A stretch of 64,000 bases of DNA, taken from assembly GCA_949775045.1 (NCBI GenBank), contig OX459097.1, forward strand, positions 6,403,685-6,467,684. Reading direction: 5' to 3'. The stretch is from Metridium senile (lineage: Eukaryota; Cnidaria; Anthozoa; Actiniaria; Metridiidae). Shown here in pieces: positions 23,916 to 38,300 of this stretch. A model generated the notes under the pieces. The model was not told where the DNA came from, did no database searches, and saw only the letters and a program-made list of their open reading frames with translations. Each line of letters begins with the position of its first letter. Position 1 is the first letter of the stretch. Made by a program: the position numbers and the translations under genes.

Positions 23916-24384
23916 AAATACATATCTAATTAAAGAAAATCGTTGAGGACTTTGAGACGATGTGCAATTATCTATACAAGTACACATTAAACCCCATTAA
24001 ACATTATTTCATCTTACACATCAATCCCTACACATTTTTTTCTATAGTACTAGTTTTGTCGCGAAGAGTTTCCTATATATTTCGCAAAATAAGGTCCCAG
24101 GAATTTGGACTACGATCAAGTTTTTTTATCTAATCTTCATCACTCTCCTTGTTCCGAGTGCTCAATAATAGTCTTAAAGTATAAATGGTTTAACACGCCT
24201 TATAAGACGAGTTAAGTTTTGACCTGGGTGGAGTCGGCCGCGTGTAAAGTGACCGCGGCTGCGTTCCGGTCCTAGTCTCCTAGCAGCCGTTTTTACTACA
24301 CTCTAGATGTAAACTTTTATTTTATAATTTTATTTTAATCAGTCCTAAGTTGCAATTGTACTAAAAATGTGAATTTAAACACCA

Positions 24385-24542
24385 TACACCGAATCGAAAT
24401 ATGGCGGCCAATTTGAATAACATTTCTTCTTGACTGCCCAGCCTCGCATACACGTGAAAACTCTATTGTTTTCCAACGCGAACACGAGGCTAGACAGTCA
24501 AGAACACTAATAAGAGTACGTCATATTTCGATTCGGTCTGTA
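24385..24542. mobile_element. MITE family 1, copy 3
   Basis: Third copy, with left end TACACCGAATCGAAATATGG and right end CATATTTCGATTCGGTCTGTA, in the intergenic region between the pappalysin and TXNL4B genes. Confidence 0.75.
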
Positions 24543-25399
24543 TAAAAGATGCATGTTATTTACTGAAGTCTCGTACTCTAGTCTTAAATGAGGAAAACAG
24601 TTACCAAATTAAAGTTAAATAACATATTCTTATACGATGTTCAACTTTTACAAGTAGTATGCGTCATATCCGGACTTTTTCTTGGTTGAGTCAAGGAACA
24701 AAACGCCAGTAAGTAACCCACTTACGTTAAACAAGTTGACAGTGAATAACTACTCTCGGTTTACTTTACAACTTCCTTTATGACCTTTATCGCTTCATAT
24801 GCTTCTCCTGATTCTTAATTTTTTTATCAAAACAAAACTCAGGGCAGGAAACCATGTCGTGCTATCTTAATCTGTTTGAAAATAAACACTGAAAGGAAGA
24901 GTATTTCACAGGAAAGGGGGCTGGAGGTTATCTGGTTGTAATTTTGCACTAACAAAAATTTAAAAAAAACCCTTACGTTTTCCTTTTTAACACAGGATGC
25001 CCAATCCCGTCAGTACCCCAAAATCAACTTTTATCGATTTCTCGAAAACTATAAGGCGCCCAGGACTAAACTTGGTTGGATTTCTGAAAATGTCTTACCA
25101 CAGAGGTTATTTATGCATAATATGAGCAATTTCGATTTTTCACTGCTGTCTGGCGTTTCTCGACCATTACAGACATTGACTTTAATTAACAACATTCTTA
25201 GTCTCCCTCGCAGCCGTTTTTAGTGTCAGGCTTCCTGTTTCGTGATAACACAACATACTAAGCTGTTCTCATTAACACATGAGCTCACTTTACTGCATAT
25301 ATCACTCCTTGTTGTGCGCATGAAATTCAGTTGTATGATGATCGTACTTTTCATTGCGAAGTTTGAAGAAAAAAACTTATTTGCCCGCGAACGTCCTTA

Positions 25400-25575
25400 A
25401 TAGACCTCTTTACCTCCGTATGCAAATTGTCCATTTTAGACCACGTGTCATTCCCTTGAGAATTGTTCTTTTATGATGAACGTGTTATATCATTTACATG
25501 CGAAAGAAACAATTCCTATGGGTAGCATCACGTGATCTGAAATGGGACAACAAACAAGGAAGGTAAAGAGGTATA
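25400..25575. mobile_element. TA-flanked MITE (ATAGACCTCTTTACC ends), copy 1
   Basis: Left end ATAGACCTCTTTACCTCCG and right end GGTAAAGAGGTATAT; about 90% identical by eye to the copy at 39564-39740. Confidence 0.7.
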
Positions 25576-26081
25576 TATATATTTTATTATATTAAATACT
25601 TGTCATTGTAAGAGCATTGAGGTTTTATGTAATGTGCAAGAAATAAATTTATTTATTATTAACAAGACTGAATATATTATACACATTCTAAACGTTTTAA
25701 AATTATATATACAAATTATGTTCCTAGCCAAACGCATAAGGTTCATCTACTATATTATTTTATGCCACGTGTGCAAAACCGCACATCTTTACGGCGTGCC
25801 AAAAAGGCGGCACTGCGGGAACCCTCACCTGTGGTGACTTGCAATTTGGATGTGCATGCAAAAGAAGCCGTACATGAAAATATGCAGCGTTTGCACGTTT
25901 TCAATGGAGTGCAGTTTACACTTCTGATGATGTATTGATAAATCACTTTTTTAACGCCTCAATGTGTTTAGCCAGAAACAAATGCCCTACTAATTGGGGA
26001 GAAGGCGTCTTTCTCCTAGCCTCCTTAGCAGACCTCATATTATATTTGTGTCGGCCTCACTATTACAAGGAGGCTATCTTT

Positions 26082-26161
26082 CTGACACGGGTGAAAAACG
26101 CACTGCGCACGCTCGGAAGACAGTCGTGTTTACAATAAAAGATTGGAGATTTACCGGCGTT

Positions 26162-26252
<91 letters not shown>

Positions 26253-26736
26253 CTTTATTCAACACAGAATACAAAAAGGAAAACCTTATTTACATTGTAG
26301 CTGTGCGTATAAATAAATTAATAAATAAATAATTAAATTACTCTTAGACTATAAAACTATGTTATTATAAAATATATACGATAGAATACAAATAAAAATT
26401 AAAATTATCTCAAATATTTGTCCAATAAGAATTTTTAAAAGCTTTAACAGTAGTTGATTTTTTTACATTTTCACTAAGGGAGTTAAACAGTTTAGCTGCA
26501 GAAAAGGAAAACGAGAAAACGAAAAATCTTAAAAGTTAAGAAAGTTTGTGGAAAGTTAGCGCTTATATTTCCCTAACACATAACATTAATTGTTTTCTTT
26601 CCCTTGTCAAATAATACAAGAGAAATTCGCATAATACATAATGACACGAAAGCCTTCGTAAAATCTTCAGTTAGTCTTTTGTTTTGATTACAAATGCCAG
26701 TACGCATGCGCCGTGCGTTTTTCACCCGTGTCTATA
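26082..26736. mobile_element. Inverted-repeat element with GACACGGGTGAAAAACGCAC ends and an (AAT)n core
   Basis: Left GACACGGGTGAAAAACGCAC and right GTGCGTTTTTCACCCGTGTC are perfect complements. A pure (AAT)n run of about 85 bases lies at 26166-26250. No reading frame. Target duplication not clear. Confidence 0.7.
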
Positions 26737-26890
26737 TTTTTCCTTTCATTCTCGTGACACAGGAACCCCAATCAAAGGAAAATTTAACGAGCGAGACTTG
26801 GAGCAAGTCTATCACTACCTCACGTTAATAGTGAACATGACTTCAACAGACATTTTTAATTAGTAATATATATATACATAAGGTTTCTGT

Positions 26891-28806
26891 CTAAATGTCT
26901 TTGTACAGGAGATTATACTTTGGAACATGTCTGGGATCAAGAGGTGAAGTGACGATGAGTTTTCCTCTCAGTGCTCCTCTTAACACAACTTCAACCACGT
27001 CAATAAAGTCTTGTTTGGTTTTGAAGCTGCCAATAAACTTTGTGTGATCTGGAGTGCTGTAAAAAAAGGGGAATAGATTGAAAATAATCATCATGATCAC
27101 AATCATAATATAATTAATATTACAATAATATTATTATTAATATTATTATTATTATTATTATTATTATCACGATTATAATTATCATCATCATTTTTATCAC
27201 TTTTATCATCATCATCATCAACAACATCATTGGTATCATCAGTAACATCATCTATATCATCACCATTATCATCGTAATATCATGATTATCATTATCATCT
27301 GGAATTTTTCATGTTCATCATCATAATTACCATTATCATCATTACCATCACCATCACCATCACCATCACCACTATCATCTTCAACTGCAATATCATTCAT
27401 TTGATCAATATTATCAACATTAGGACTATTATTGTCAGGAATATAATCACTTGTTTGCTTAGGTACAATAAAAAAAATTAATAAAGAAACTGTCCTGGTG
27501 CACTGATAACAACAAGAATATTTTTTTTAAATGAAAAATGTGGAGGATTTCTCAGACTGTAAATATCAGAAATACCAGAGAGAAAAAACTTGTGTCCTAA
27601 AAGACTCAAACTCACCCATAATCTACTTTAATATGTTGTCCATTGAAAAAGAAGATAGTGGCTGGGATAAGAGTGATGTCAAAATACTTGGTGTAAACAG
27701 GGACGTCATCAACTTCTACTTTATAGATTTCAGCCATTTTAGATAGCTCTTGGGAAGTCTTGGCCAGCTAGTAAATAGAATAAAACAACAAATAAATAAT
27801 ATTATTATATATCCTATTCAAACTCGTTTTCTTATTGGTCGAGAGCACGTCACGTGGAGGGAAATAAATCCACGTAAATAAAAAAAATTCATAATGGAGA
27901 GAAAATGTTTCTTCGTTTGAATAGGGTATATAATAAAACACTTAATGACTGATCCCTCGGGAAATCAGTTAGTTGAGATTCTCGGGAAACAAAACTAACT
28001 GTTTCCCTCGGGACCAGTCATTAAGTGCTTAGTAATGGTGATGACAAAGATAATAATAACAATAATAGTGATGGTGACAATGATATTGACGATGATGGTG
28101 GTGGTGATAATGTGTTGGTCACATGATGTTATGATGATAATGATCATATTGATGACGATATATACAGTAGTGGCGATAATGTTGACCATATGATGATGTT
28201 ATGATGATAATGATGATGTTATGATGATGTTATGATGATGTTATGATGATAATGATGGTTATGATGCTGCAGTTGCTGATGATGCTAATGATAATGATGC
28301 TGATGATGTTGCTGATGATGCCGCTGATTATGCTGATAATGATGTAAATGAAAACAGTAATAGTTATAATAATAATGATGATGGTTATGATGCTGCAGTT
28401 GCTGATGATGCTAATGATAATAATGATGATGATGATTATGATGTTGCTGTGCATGAAGCTGATGATAAGGTTGATGAGCTTAATAAAATGATCAGTTATT
28501 TTCTATTAATTTTGGTGACTTTAAAATAAAACTTATGCCATTTCAGCTCAAATTATTTGAATTTGAATATTTATTAAAACATTAAAATGAAATATTATAA
28601 AAATATTTTCTGCTTTATTTAAAGAATAGTGTTTTTTTTTCGTTTATAAAGCAGCAATGTTGTTATAAACTCACAATGTCATCTAGTTGCATGCAAACAA
28701 GATCCTTTTCTCTGCCAAAACGCAGCACAAGCACTTTATCCTCGGTGTTTTTGATAGCATTATCCACTTCCTTCTTATGTTTCAGTCCTGTGAGCAGATA
28801 ACTCAT
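26891..28806 (-). CDS. TXNL4B: Thioredoxin-like protein 4B (Dim1-family splicing factor), complete
   Basis: Three exons, 28675-28806, 27616-27767 and 26891-27056, total 450 bases and encode 149 residues, the same length as vertebrate TXNL4B. The protein starts [18 protein letters not shown] and carries [38 protein letters not shown] and the end [11 protein letters not shown], all diagnostic of TXNL4B rather than TXNL4A/Dim1. The family has a thioredoxin fold without the CXXC redox pair and works in pre-mRNA splicing, with a reported interaction with the U4/U6.U5 component PRP6 in the nucleus. Intron 1 carries a long GAT-rich array and a foldback repeat; intron 2 carries ATC/ATT repeats. The gene is transcribed away from the nuclear receptor, with about 0.5 kb between start codons, so the two may share a promoter region. 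Confidence 0.96.
27100..27420. repeat. ATT/ATC microsatellite in TXNL4B intron 2
   Basis: (ATT)n grading into (ATC)n and CACCATCACC variants. Confidence 0.85.
27805..28027. mobile_element. Foldback repeat pair in TXNL4B intron 1
   Basis: CCTATTCAAACTCG near 27809 pairs with CGTTTGAATAGGG near 27916. A second inverted pair follows: ACTTAATGACTGATCCCTCG with CGGGACCAGTCATTAAGTGC. Confidence 0.5.
28028..28470. repeat. GAT-rich microsatellite in TXNL4B intron 1
   Basis: GATGATGTTATGAT units plus two copies of a longer unit with GGTTATGATGCTGCAGTTGC (near 28256 and 28383). Confidence 0.85.
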
Positions 28807-29333
28807 GATGAAAGATGGAATTTAGTCGGACTTTCGTCGGACTTTCTTAGGTCAACCTTTGGCCGCCATTTTTAAATTTTGTTGACATTATGCGCAGCCT
28901 GGCCTTGAGCAATGTAGAGGAAGAATGAAACCGGCCAAGACAAAAAAAATGACTTTTTCGCAATAAAACTTACAAGAAAAAGTATATTTGGAATAACTAC
29001 AATGACTTCTTATCAGCTTTTGAAGATCTGGGTTTTTATTTTCTCACTTTTTTGCTAAGGGACTTATGTAATATACAGTTTTTTTAAATTTAAATTTGGA
29101 CCAATTAGGGTGTCTGTTCTTAGGAGCTAAAACTCCCTATCAAGTGACCATCACGCATGCCTGCGTATAGTAGGAGACCTTCGAAGAACAAGATTTGGAA
29201 GCAATCGTTTAACGAATATTTTGACGGTTTTTTGATTGTTTCCTTTGTTGTCATTCATTCATCAAGTTCCAGTAGACATTGTTATGTTTTCTGGACTTGT
29301 AATGAATGCTTTGAATGTTTTTCAACGGAGAGA
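28807..29333. promoter_or_regulatory. Shared 5' region between TXNL4B and the nuclear receptor
   Basis: These 527 bases separate two divergent start codons. I see no TATA box at a convincing place and no repeat element covering it. An in-frame upstream ATG for the receptor lies at 29157, so part may be 5' UTR or coding. The head-to-head geometry is what suggests a bidirectional promoter. Confidence 0.45.
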
Positions 29334-32300
29334 ATGGACAAAGAAACTCCAGAAAACAGCGCCGAATTGCAGCGTTTTGGTAAGTACAAACTCAAAATGC
29401 ATTGATGTGGAATGTTGTTTCACCTCATTATCATTACTTTTACACGTTGTAGACACCTCATGTTTATACCTAATAGTACAGGAATGTTTTGCAAGCTGTA
29501 ATGGTAGCCAAACTATAAGATATTACTGACTGTCTTGGAGTTTATCGCGTAGAAATCTGATCAGTCGGATGCAAATATGTGTTGGTAAACATTACACCAC
29601 ACCGCCACATTAAAGTGTTGAATCCTTCAGGGTACAGTGCTCAAGTTTAACTCTTACACTAGAATAAGAACTGTTTTTTTTTTAACCTTTAAGCTCATTT
29701 ATTAGTGAATTGTTTGTTTGTGAATAAGTTAGTGTAGACGAGAGTAATGATAACAATCATACTTGTCTCTCTTAGCAGTAAAACTTCGTGACTTCCATCC
29801 ACTGCACATTAATATGCTGTGCTGTGTTGGTGCTGACATGTGTTTTGTACATTGCATTCTTCAAGTTGTCACAGCTCTCTCGAAATCATTTAGTAATTAC
29901 TAATGTTTTATCGCAAGTATTATTTCTGCGTCATTACTCGAAGATAGAGAAAACTGCTCTTGAAATGTGGCAGCTAAAAGTACATGTATATACCGTCTTT
30001 CAACTATCTGGTTTTATTGTTGTTTTTTTACTTTTAGAAATACCGTGACATTACTAAGACTTTTCTGAGAATCTAATGTTTGTAAATGCACTTTAATGGA
30101 TGATAAATTTATTTGCATAAAGGCACATGCAATCCTTTCCCATTAAAAATACATTATCATTGAAAGATTGACGTTTCTCAAGTCTTCCTCTTTAATCCAT
30201 AAGCATAATTTGCTTAAATATGGGGGTGTAATTGGCTGTTTTTATATGAAGAACAAATAACCGTTATCCTGTTGTTCGTTTGTTGACATTTTGCTTTTTG
30301 CTTTTATATCTTTTGATTGAACAGTTAGGATTTTTTTTTTTTAAGATTGGACATAAAAATTACAATTTATAACAGGTATTATTGATACTGATTTTTTTTC
30401 TTTCTTTCTTTCACTTTTTATTCTTAGTGTACATTCGTGTATAAACCTTTTAAACACTTGCAAAAATAAATTGAAAATGCTGTCACACACCCAGGAATAA
30501 TTAATCAGTATTGAAACAAATTTATCATTGACAGTGTCTGGAAATATTGATAAAGTCTTGATGTATAGTTCCTGTTATTATCTATTTACATTTCCTGCTT
30601 GATATTCCATTGGATATGCATTGCTTTCAATGTTTTATTTATTAGAAAACAAAGTCATGTACGACCATGGTTTTATAGACGCACAAGAGTAAATATAAAG
30701 AATTATTGACAAGAATAATAGTGGCTAAAGGCATAGCCGAGTGCGACTCTAGCTTGTTAAGAGTTTCCATTTTATGGACCGCAATGAAAAATACTGGGTG
30801 ACCAGTAATTGTGTTTTTTTTATCCAATAATAGGTTATTATTATGAGTTCTGTATATGTTCTCAAGTGTACGTCTAACACTCAATGGGTGAGCAACTTTA
30901 TGTTGTCTAATTGATTTATAATTGAGCCTGGTATGAGAACAGACGAACCATACAGCCCATGGGGAAATAGTTAATAGGTTTTTTAGCCTTGTGGAGCATG
31001 CATTATATTAGTCATCGTGTTTGTGTGCAAGTTTCTGACACCATTCATGTCAAAGATTGAAAAATTGATGTGTGCATTCCTGGGGAAATAGCTCATAGGT
31101 TTTTGACCAATAAGAGCATGCATAATAATTGTGCTATATTATAATTTTGTCTGTTTTCATAAACAGTGTAGAGAAACAAGTGTTTATGTGTTGCTCAGTT
31201 GTTTTTTTAGGCAGTTTAAGCATTTAATCTTTCAAGTTTCAAGTTTGTATTTTGGCTGTATTTGTTTTCAGACATTGTAAGAATTGATTATATTTCTCAT
31301 TAACATTTTTGACTGATTATAAATCTACATGTTTTGATTATTCCTATCACACAATTTGACTGTTGTATCTCCACTTTTTTTCAATACAGTGAACCCTCAC
31401 TACTGAAGACAGCACTTGGGTTGCATTTTTTATTTTTTTATTTTAATCAAATTGATAAAGAAGATAACAAACTCTAAACCTTTTTGATTTTGCAAAAAAA
31501 TACAATATACATTGTTACAAACTTTCATAATTTTTCAAAAATTGATTGAAAAAATCTTCTTTGTCCTTTTTGCATTAGTGATAATATTTTATTGTTTTCA
31601 AATACATATGATAATTAATATTACAATTAGCAGTTACCTAGGAGATCACATATTAAGACAAACATGCCAAAGCATGATGTGTTGAGTGTCACATTGAAAT
31701 AAATTTATATTGAAAAAAATGCTAATTTAACAAAATGTTGGTAAAAAAGTTGTGATAGCTTTTCTTGTACTTTTAGATCTTTTCTCATTAACCCATGAAA
31801 CTGTCACTTATTATAGTATAACACCTTCATTGCAGTGTTAATTTATTGTTATTACTCGTGCCCAGGCCTATGGCCAGCACAAGTCTTAAAATGCAACGCA
31901 TATTTTTTTTTATTTTTTTATTTTTTTTTTGGTTTCCATGTCAGAAGTTGTACTTCGGAAAGCCCGAAGGTACTTTCGGAAATTCCGAAGATGTCACAAA
32001 GTATTTTGATTGGTAGACCGAAATGCAATCAGCCAATCAGATTGGAGCATGACTGCATCAAAGCCAAAGCCTAAATACTCCATGCAATTCTATCCGCCAT
32101 TATACAGTTTTTGCAAATGTGGATGATTTGGATCCAAATCTAACACTTTTTATTCGTTTTGGTGTTAGGAATCAGGGTAGATTTTGTTTGAAAGACAAGA
32201 AGATCTCAATTCTAGTCGTGAGTGAATACGAACGGCAGTAAAAAACGAACAGCCCATCGTAGTAAATATGGTCCAAAACCGTTCTAGCGTTCTAGGAATC

Positions 32301-35300
32301 ATACTTCTCTTAGTATTATAGCAAACTGATTATGAACAAAAGCCTACAAGTACAACTTATCAGAATTGTAAACAAGATGTCGTGTGTTATTCCAATGGAA
32401 ACAGAGGAAGTTTACAGTGTTCTTGATCACAGCAGTAATCATATGGCGAGTAAAATGATCTTTGGTATTGTTTCTATCACTAATGATTGTTCTGTTGTAC
32501 TATGTACAGAATCTTTATTTAAATAATACACAAAACATTGACAAGAATAAAGTGTTTATCATGAAACTATCAAATGACTGGTTATATGAATTGCTGTTTA
32601 TGTCCAATATCTTATGCCCTATACAAAATAAAAATCTATGAGATTTATCAATTTGTGTGTTCACATTATTCAATATAACTTTATACTTGAAATTGTCAGT
32701 CTATTTGACATGTTGCATTTGTTTTGCTATGTTACAAACTTATACATGAGGCAGTTCATATTCATAATAAAATGTTTAGTTGAAATATATCCTGAGGATA
32801 CATATTGTGTGGTATAATAATTAACATTATCTAATAATTACTTTTTATGATTTAAAATCTCCAATGATTTTATTTTCCAAAACTATACGACTGTATATTA
32901 TTCTATTTAAATTAAATTAACAATTATCTTACTCAGTGTGTATATTACCTGACTCACAAACACTAACTGATCATTGACAAAATCTACCCATAAAATAATT
33001 TATTTTATACACACTGAGTAAGTTAATTGTTATAAAGGACTGCATGGCTGCAATAGCCTGAACCAAACTCAGACTGCCAGCTAGAACAGCAAAAAGCTAC
33101 TACGAACGGAAACAAAAGTGATGAAAACACTATAGTACCTGTGATAATCTGTCCCTAACTAAGATGAACTGTCCCTAGCTATTGATCATCTTTCCATAAT
33201 AGCCAGATCAAGGGCACGAGAGTCTAGTTTGACTAAAATTACAATTTAAATTTAGTCTGAAGATTAAAGCCTACACGGCGGGCCCAAATGACCTAAAAAG
33301 CGCTCATGATGAAATTTCTGTTTTGCATCAAATATCATTCCCCTTCTTCTAAGGAGTCTTAAACTGAAAACCGTTTTTCATTTGGGTGATGAAAACTTGA
33401 GTTATGGCGATTTTAACCTCCAAAATCTTTCCCGCGAAAAGTTCGCGGGAAAATGTTTAAATAAAACCTTTGGAAAAACATATCGCTTGGTAAATTTTTT
33501 TCATTTTAAAACATTTCTTTCCAACTTTAATGCGAATGAGATGATATAAGAACGCCGGAAAATGGTATGGTTTTAGAATTTTGATTTTTGCACCTAGGGG
33601 GCTATAAATTGATGTTGAAAAAGTGAGTAAATCACTGCTACGTCATTATGACGTCACAAATATCTTTAAGGATATGTTATTCAGCCCCTATCTGAGATAT
33701 CGATGATTTTATAAGCTATACTTACTGAAAATCAACTATTGAATGAGATGATGTTAGAATTTTAGTGATTGATAATAAATAATAATATTTTCTATTTTTC
33801 TGTGACGTCATATTAGATGACGTCATCAAAATCATAAAATCCCTCATATCTCCATTTCCAGTTCCCCAAAATTGATGAAAATTTCGATAACGTGTTTTAC
33901 ATCTCACAGGTTCATAAAATACATCCTTAAATCGTATCTAGCGCTAGAATTGATTTTTTTCGACTTCTGTAACATTTTATTATGACGTCACAATGACGTG
34001 AAAATATTCCAATAATTTTTCAAAACTTTTTTGCTACCTCCATATTACCATCACTGAAAATTTCAGAACACCAAGATAATACTTTATCAAAATATTCTTA
34101 ATTAATTGAAAATTGTCACACTTTAAAGTGCTGTTTTTGAGGCCGTTTGGGCCCGCCGTGCTAGTTTTCACTAGCGACACAGACAAAAGTGCAAGCGCAA
34201 GAGACCTTATTTCGTTGTGAAAACCATTTGACGCAGTGATAACACAAAAGAGATATCCAAAATTTTCCTTTTTTCTTGCGTTTGCACTTGTGCTTGTGCG
34301 TGGCACTAGTAAATATTGTGTTTGCGCTTGCGCTTATTCACTTCTTGTTTTCACTATGAAATTAACTGGTCCCTTGTGTTTGCGCTTGCGTTGCATCGCA
34401 AGTGAAAACCAGGCTTAAAGAAGCATTGCTTATTCAGTTTGAAGTTCACCTTGACAATGTTTGTTTTGAACTTCCAAAGTACAAAATGAACTTGGGAACT
34501 TCTGAACGAACTTCAAAATCTGCAGTCAAATGTTATGTGAAACAAACTGTAATATAGTCATCACTTGTTTATCTTAGATAGTACAGCGAATGGTGGTAGT
34601 TCTCCAGATCCCAAGATATTCCCTCATCCTGCATTAGCATCACCAAGCAGACAGTCATTTCTTTTCCAGCCAAAGATGCTTCCCTTTCATCCAGGTCACC
34701 AGGGATTCACAAGTTTGGCAGCACCATGTCTTACTCAAGCAAGCGTATTCTACTCAACTCACTACATACCACCTTCCCATCTGGGAATACCCCCCACTCA
34801 AAGTGGATATCCTGGAACAATGCCTCCTTTGCTTCATATGCAAGCAAATTCCATGAGACCAAGCGTTTTGCAGATGCCCAATGAGTCACATAGAAAGCGG
34901 AAATCATCGGTTGATTCTCTAGAAGTTGAAATATCATCCAGAAATTCACTAAGCTCTGTTGGAAGTCCTGACAGTTTTGTTGTCAAAGCAGAAGAAACCT
35001 CGCCTGCTCAATCAATGGATTATTCTGACACAAGCCCTCCTGCTACACCCATGTCTTCATGCTCTTCTCCAGCCCCAAAATTCCCCAGTTCACCTCAATC
35101 TCCCTCATTTAGCTCATCATCACCACAAGTTAGTGAAACATGTGGAATATGTGGTGATAAAGCCACTGGGCATCATTATGGCGTCTCTAGTTGCGAAGGC
35201 TGCAAAGGGTTTTTTAAGAGAAGTGTACAGAATAAGAAAGTATATACGTGCCGTAACTTGACTAAAGACTGCCCGATGGACAAGCGACATAGAAATAGAT

Positions 35301-38300
35301 GTCAATACTGCAGATTTCAAAAGTGTTTAAATGCTGGAATGATTAAAGAAGGTAAAACCGTGAAATGTATTCTATATCAATTATTATTATTATTGTTATA
35401 TTCATTATTACAGCCAAACCCACTCATGCGTTCCTATCTAGGTTAGAACATTCAATATATTCATGAATTCTCATTTGTTTTGAAATTTGCATTAAATAAA
35501 TTGAATCTTGTACGTTTCAAAAACCGCCTCAAATCAAAACATGTTTTTTTTGGAAAATGGAAACTTGCTAAACCCAGTCTGCTTACAGAAATATTGTTAT
35601 AAATACTTACTACAGTATTTCAATACAATAGCATTATCAGTTAATGACCACAGATTGTGATTTCAGGACCATTATTGGTTGATGGTGGAAGTCTGCATTT
35701 TGAAATTTACAAGTTTTGATTGACTTATGCAAATCTAAAATAGAAATTAAATTTAAATTCCAAGAAATAAATTGAATCTTCTAACATTAATAGGAACAAT
35801 TCAGTAAGTTGACTGTAAATATCACAATTTTGATCTTTAATATCATCATCTTGAGGTAAATTTGACTTTAAAATGGACAACAAGTTTGATTTAAGCAATA
35901 CAATGATGTTGATTGATAATGTTGATTATGATTTTGATAGTTATGATATGATAATGATAATTACAGTGATAATTATGGCTGCAACATTGGTCAAAATGAT
36001 AATACTGTTTTAAAGTTTTTCTTATAATATTTATATAAACCTGTATAATAATAATAATAATAATATATTTTTATTGTGATCAAAAGCTGTTCGGGAGGAT
36101 AGAGCTCCTGGTGGCCGACACAAGAATTCACAAAGCTCATCTCATGTTACTATAAAGGCTGATCCTATTCCTTGCAAGCAACGAAGGAAAAGCGTATCAC
36201 TCCCATCTCCAAAACCTTCAAACTCACCTTCAACTAAACCTTTACCAGAGGTTATTGAACAAATCATGAAATGTGATCTTACAGTTGAGTTTGATGAAGA
36301 AACTTGCCTTGGATGTAAAGAAACAGAATTGAAAGAAAAGACATTAGCACATGTAACACAGTTAGCAGAATATCAAGTTGTCCGTAGTACAAAATGGTTT
36401 GATGTGTTCCCATTGCTTTGTGATATTTCAAAAGTGGACACAGATCTTTTGATCAAGAACTCCTGGGTTGAATTAATGTTGGTTAATTTGATAAAACAGT
36501 CACAGGAATTGGAGGACAGGGCTATGCTCTGTAGGAAACAGATTTTGGACTTTGAGACAGCTCAGGTTACAGGGATCGGAGACATCATGCAACGAGTAAC
36601 ACAAATGGCTGCAAATTTTCGTGACTTCAAACTGGATGACGTGGAGTTTGTGTGTATGAAAATTATTGTTCTTTTAAACCCAGGTAAAGTGTTAAGAACA
36701 TTGATATCATAAAAAATAATTATGAATAAATTATTGTTCATTCTATTCAGTTTCTTAAAGGGGCACTTGGACCAACAACAATAGAAATTGAAAATAATTT
36801 GGAAAGCGATAATGTATACATGAAAATATTTGTATATATAAAGCCAACTAAAATTCATCAAAAATTGTGCATTTTAAACTTATTAACCTAAAGAAATTTT
36901 GTTTCGAAATCTCAAAGAACAATAGGGTGAAGTAACTGACATCAGTTACTTCAAATTTAAATGCTAACAACTTTTATGTTTTTATGTATCTTTTTTGGAT
37001 GTAAGCAAAATATTGTTTAATGATAATACCTGTATGTTTAAGTAAGTTTCAATTCATTTTAAATTTTCAATGATTTTGGTCGAAGTCCCTCTTTAAATTA
37101 TATTATTTTGTTGTTCTGACTTTGAATTATGTCAGAGACAGCAAAATAAGAAACCTGACTTCATCTATAATGGGAGACAACAATCATAAAACTAGAATCA
37201 AAACTTGGAGACTTTTAATATCAATATCAATAATTGATTTCAGAGGCCGTGTCTTCCACCTTGCATTTTTATCTGAAGTTGAAATTCAACTTTTAGTATG
37301 ACACTAACATGTTTTAGAGATTGCCATTTGCAAGGGATATTGTATTGTGTTAATGACTGATAATGATGATGATAATGATACTCTGAAATAACTCTACTGT
37401 TAACACTTCCAAAAACAGTGACTGACCATGTTTTGAATTCCATTAACTCACATGATCATGTGAAGTGCTCCAAATGGTCATGTGACATTACAATAACATT
37501 TAATGTCACATGACCATTGGGAGGATAACAAAATGGTAATGACCAATCTGTGTTAACAGTTGAGTAATTTCAGAAGTAGTAGTAAGTTAACATTTAATGA
37601 TAAGATGATAGAGGTAATCATAACGTAATCAATAATGATGATGATAATGATAAATGGAAACTAGCGAGTAAACTAGTATAGTTTACTCTGACGAAGGGCT
37701 AAAGCTTGAAACTTCAGTAAAGTTAAGTCAACATTTTTTATGGTGTTACAACTTTCATTATATCACCTATCATTTATATCAAACACTGACACAGCCTATA
37801 CTAGTTTACTCACTAGTTTTTCCATTCATGATGATAATAAGTAATGTTTACAACATGACCAGCATTGGTAGGTACAATCACAAGCCAAAGGAGCGTGATT
37901 GTATGGCCAATACAAAGTTGGTGTGAAATTTGTAAACAACTTAAAAATTGTCAGAACTTTCATATTTTCCAAATTTTCAATATAAAAGTAAACTTAAGAA
38001 GTATCAAGATTTACAACACTTGTCATGGTTATTCGTTTTTTTTGTAAATTTCTCATTAATTATTAATGATTTTTATAAAAAATGACAATTATTTTAATTT
38101 CCTTTTAGATGTTGTTGGTCTAGAAAACCAGGAAATGATAGAACAGCTACAAGACAAGTTCCATACAGCTCTACAAAACTACATAAAGTCAAAATCACCT
38201 AAAGATAGTAATAGGTTTGGGAACATCTTACTGCGGCTGCCAGAGCTACGGTCTATTGGTACCAAAAGCTTAGAGAGACTGTTCATGTTGAAATTCACGG

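Larger units (their letters stand above)
20721..26890. other. Intergenic region between pappalysin and TXNL4B
   Basis: No convincing gene beyond the doubtful frame at 23652-23915. It contains the Mutator-like element, a GACGAAGGGCTAAAGC repeat near 22743, a long G run near 23176-23201, MITEs at 24385 and 25400 and an inverted-repeat element at 26082. Confidence 0.55.
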
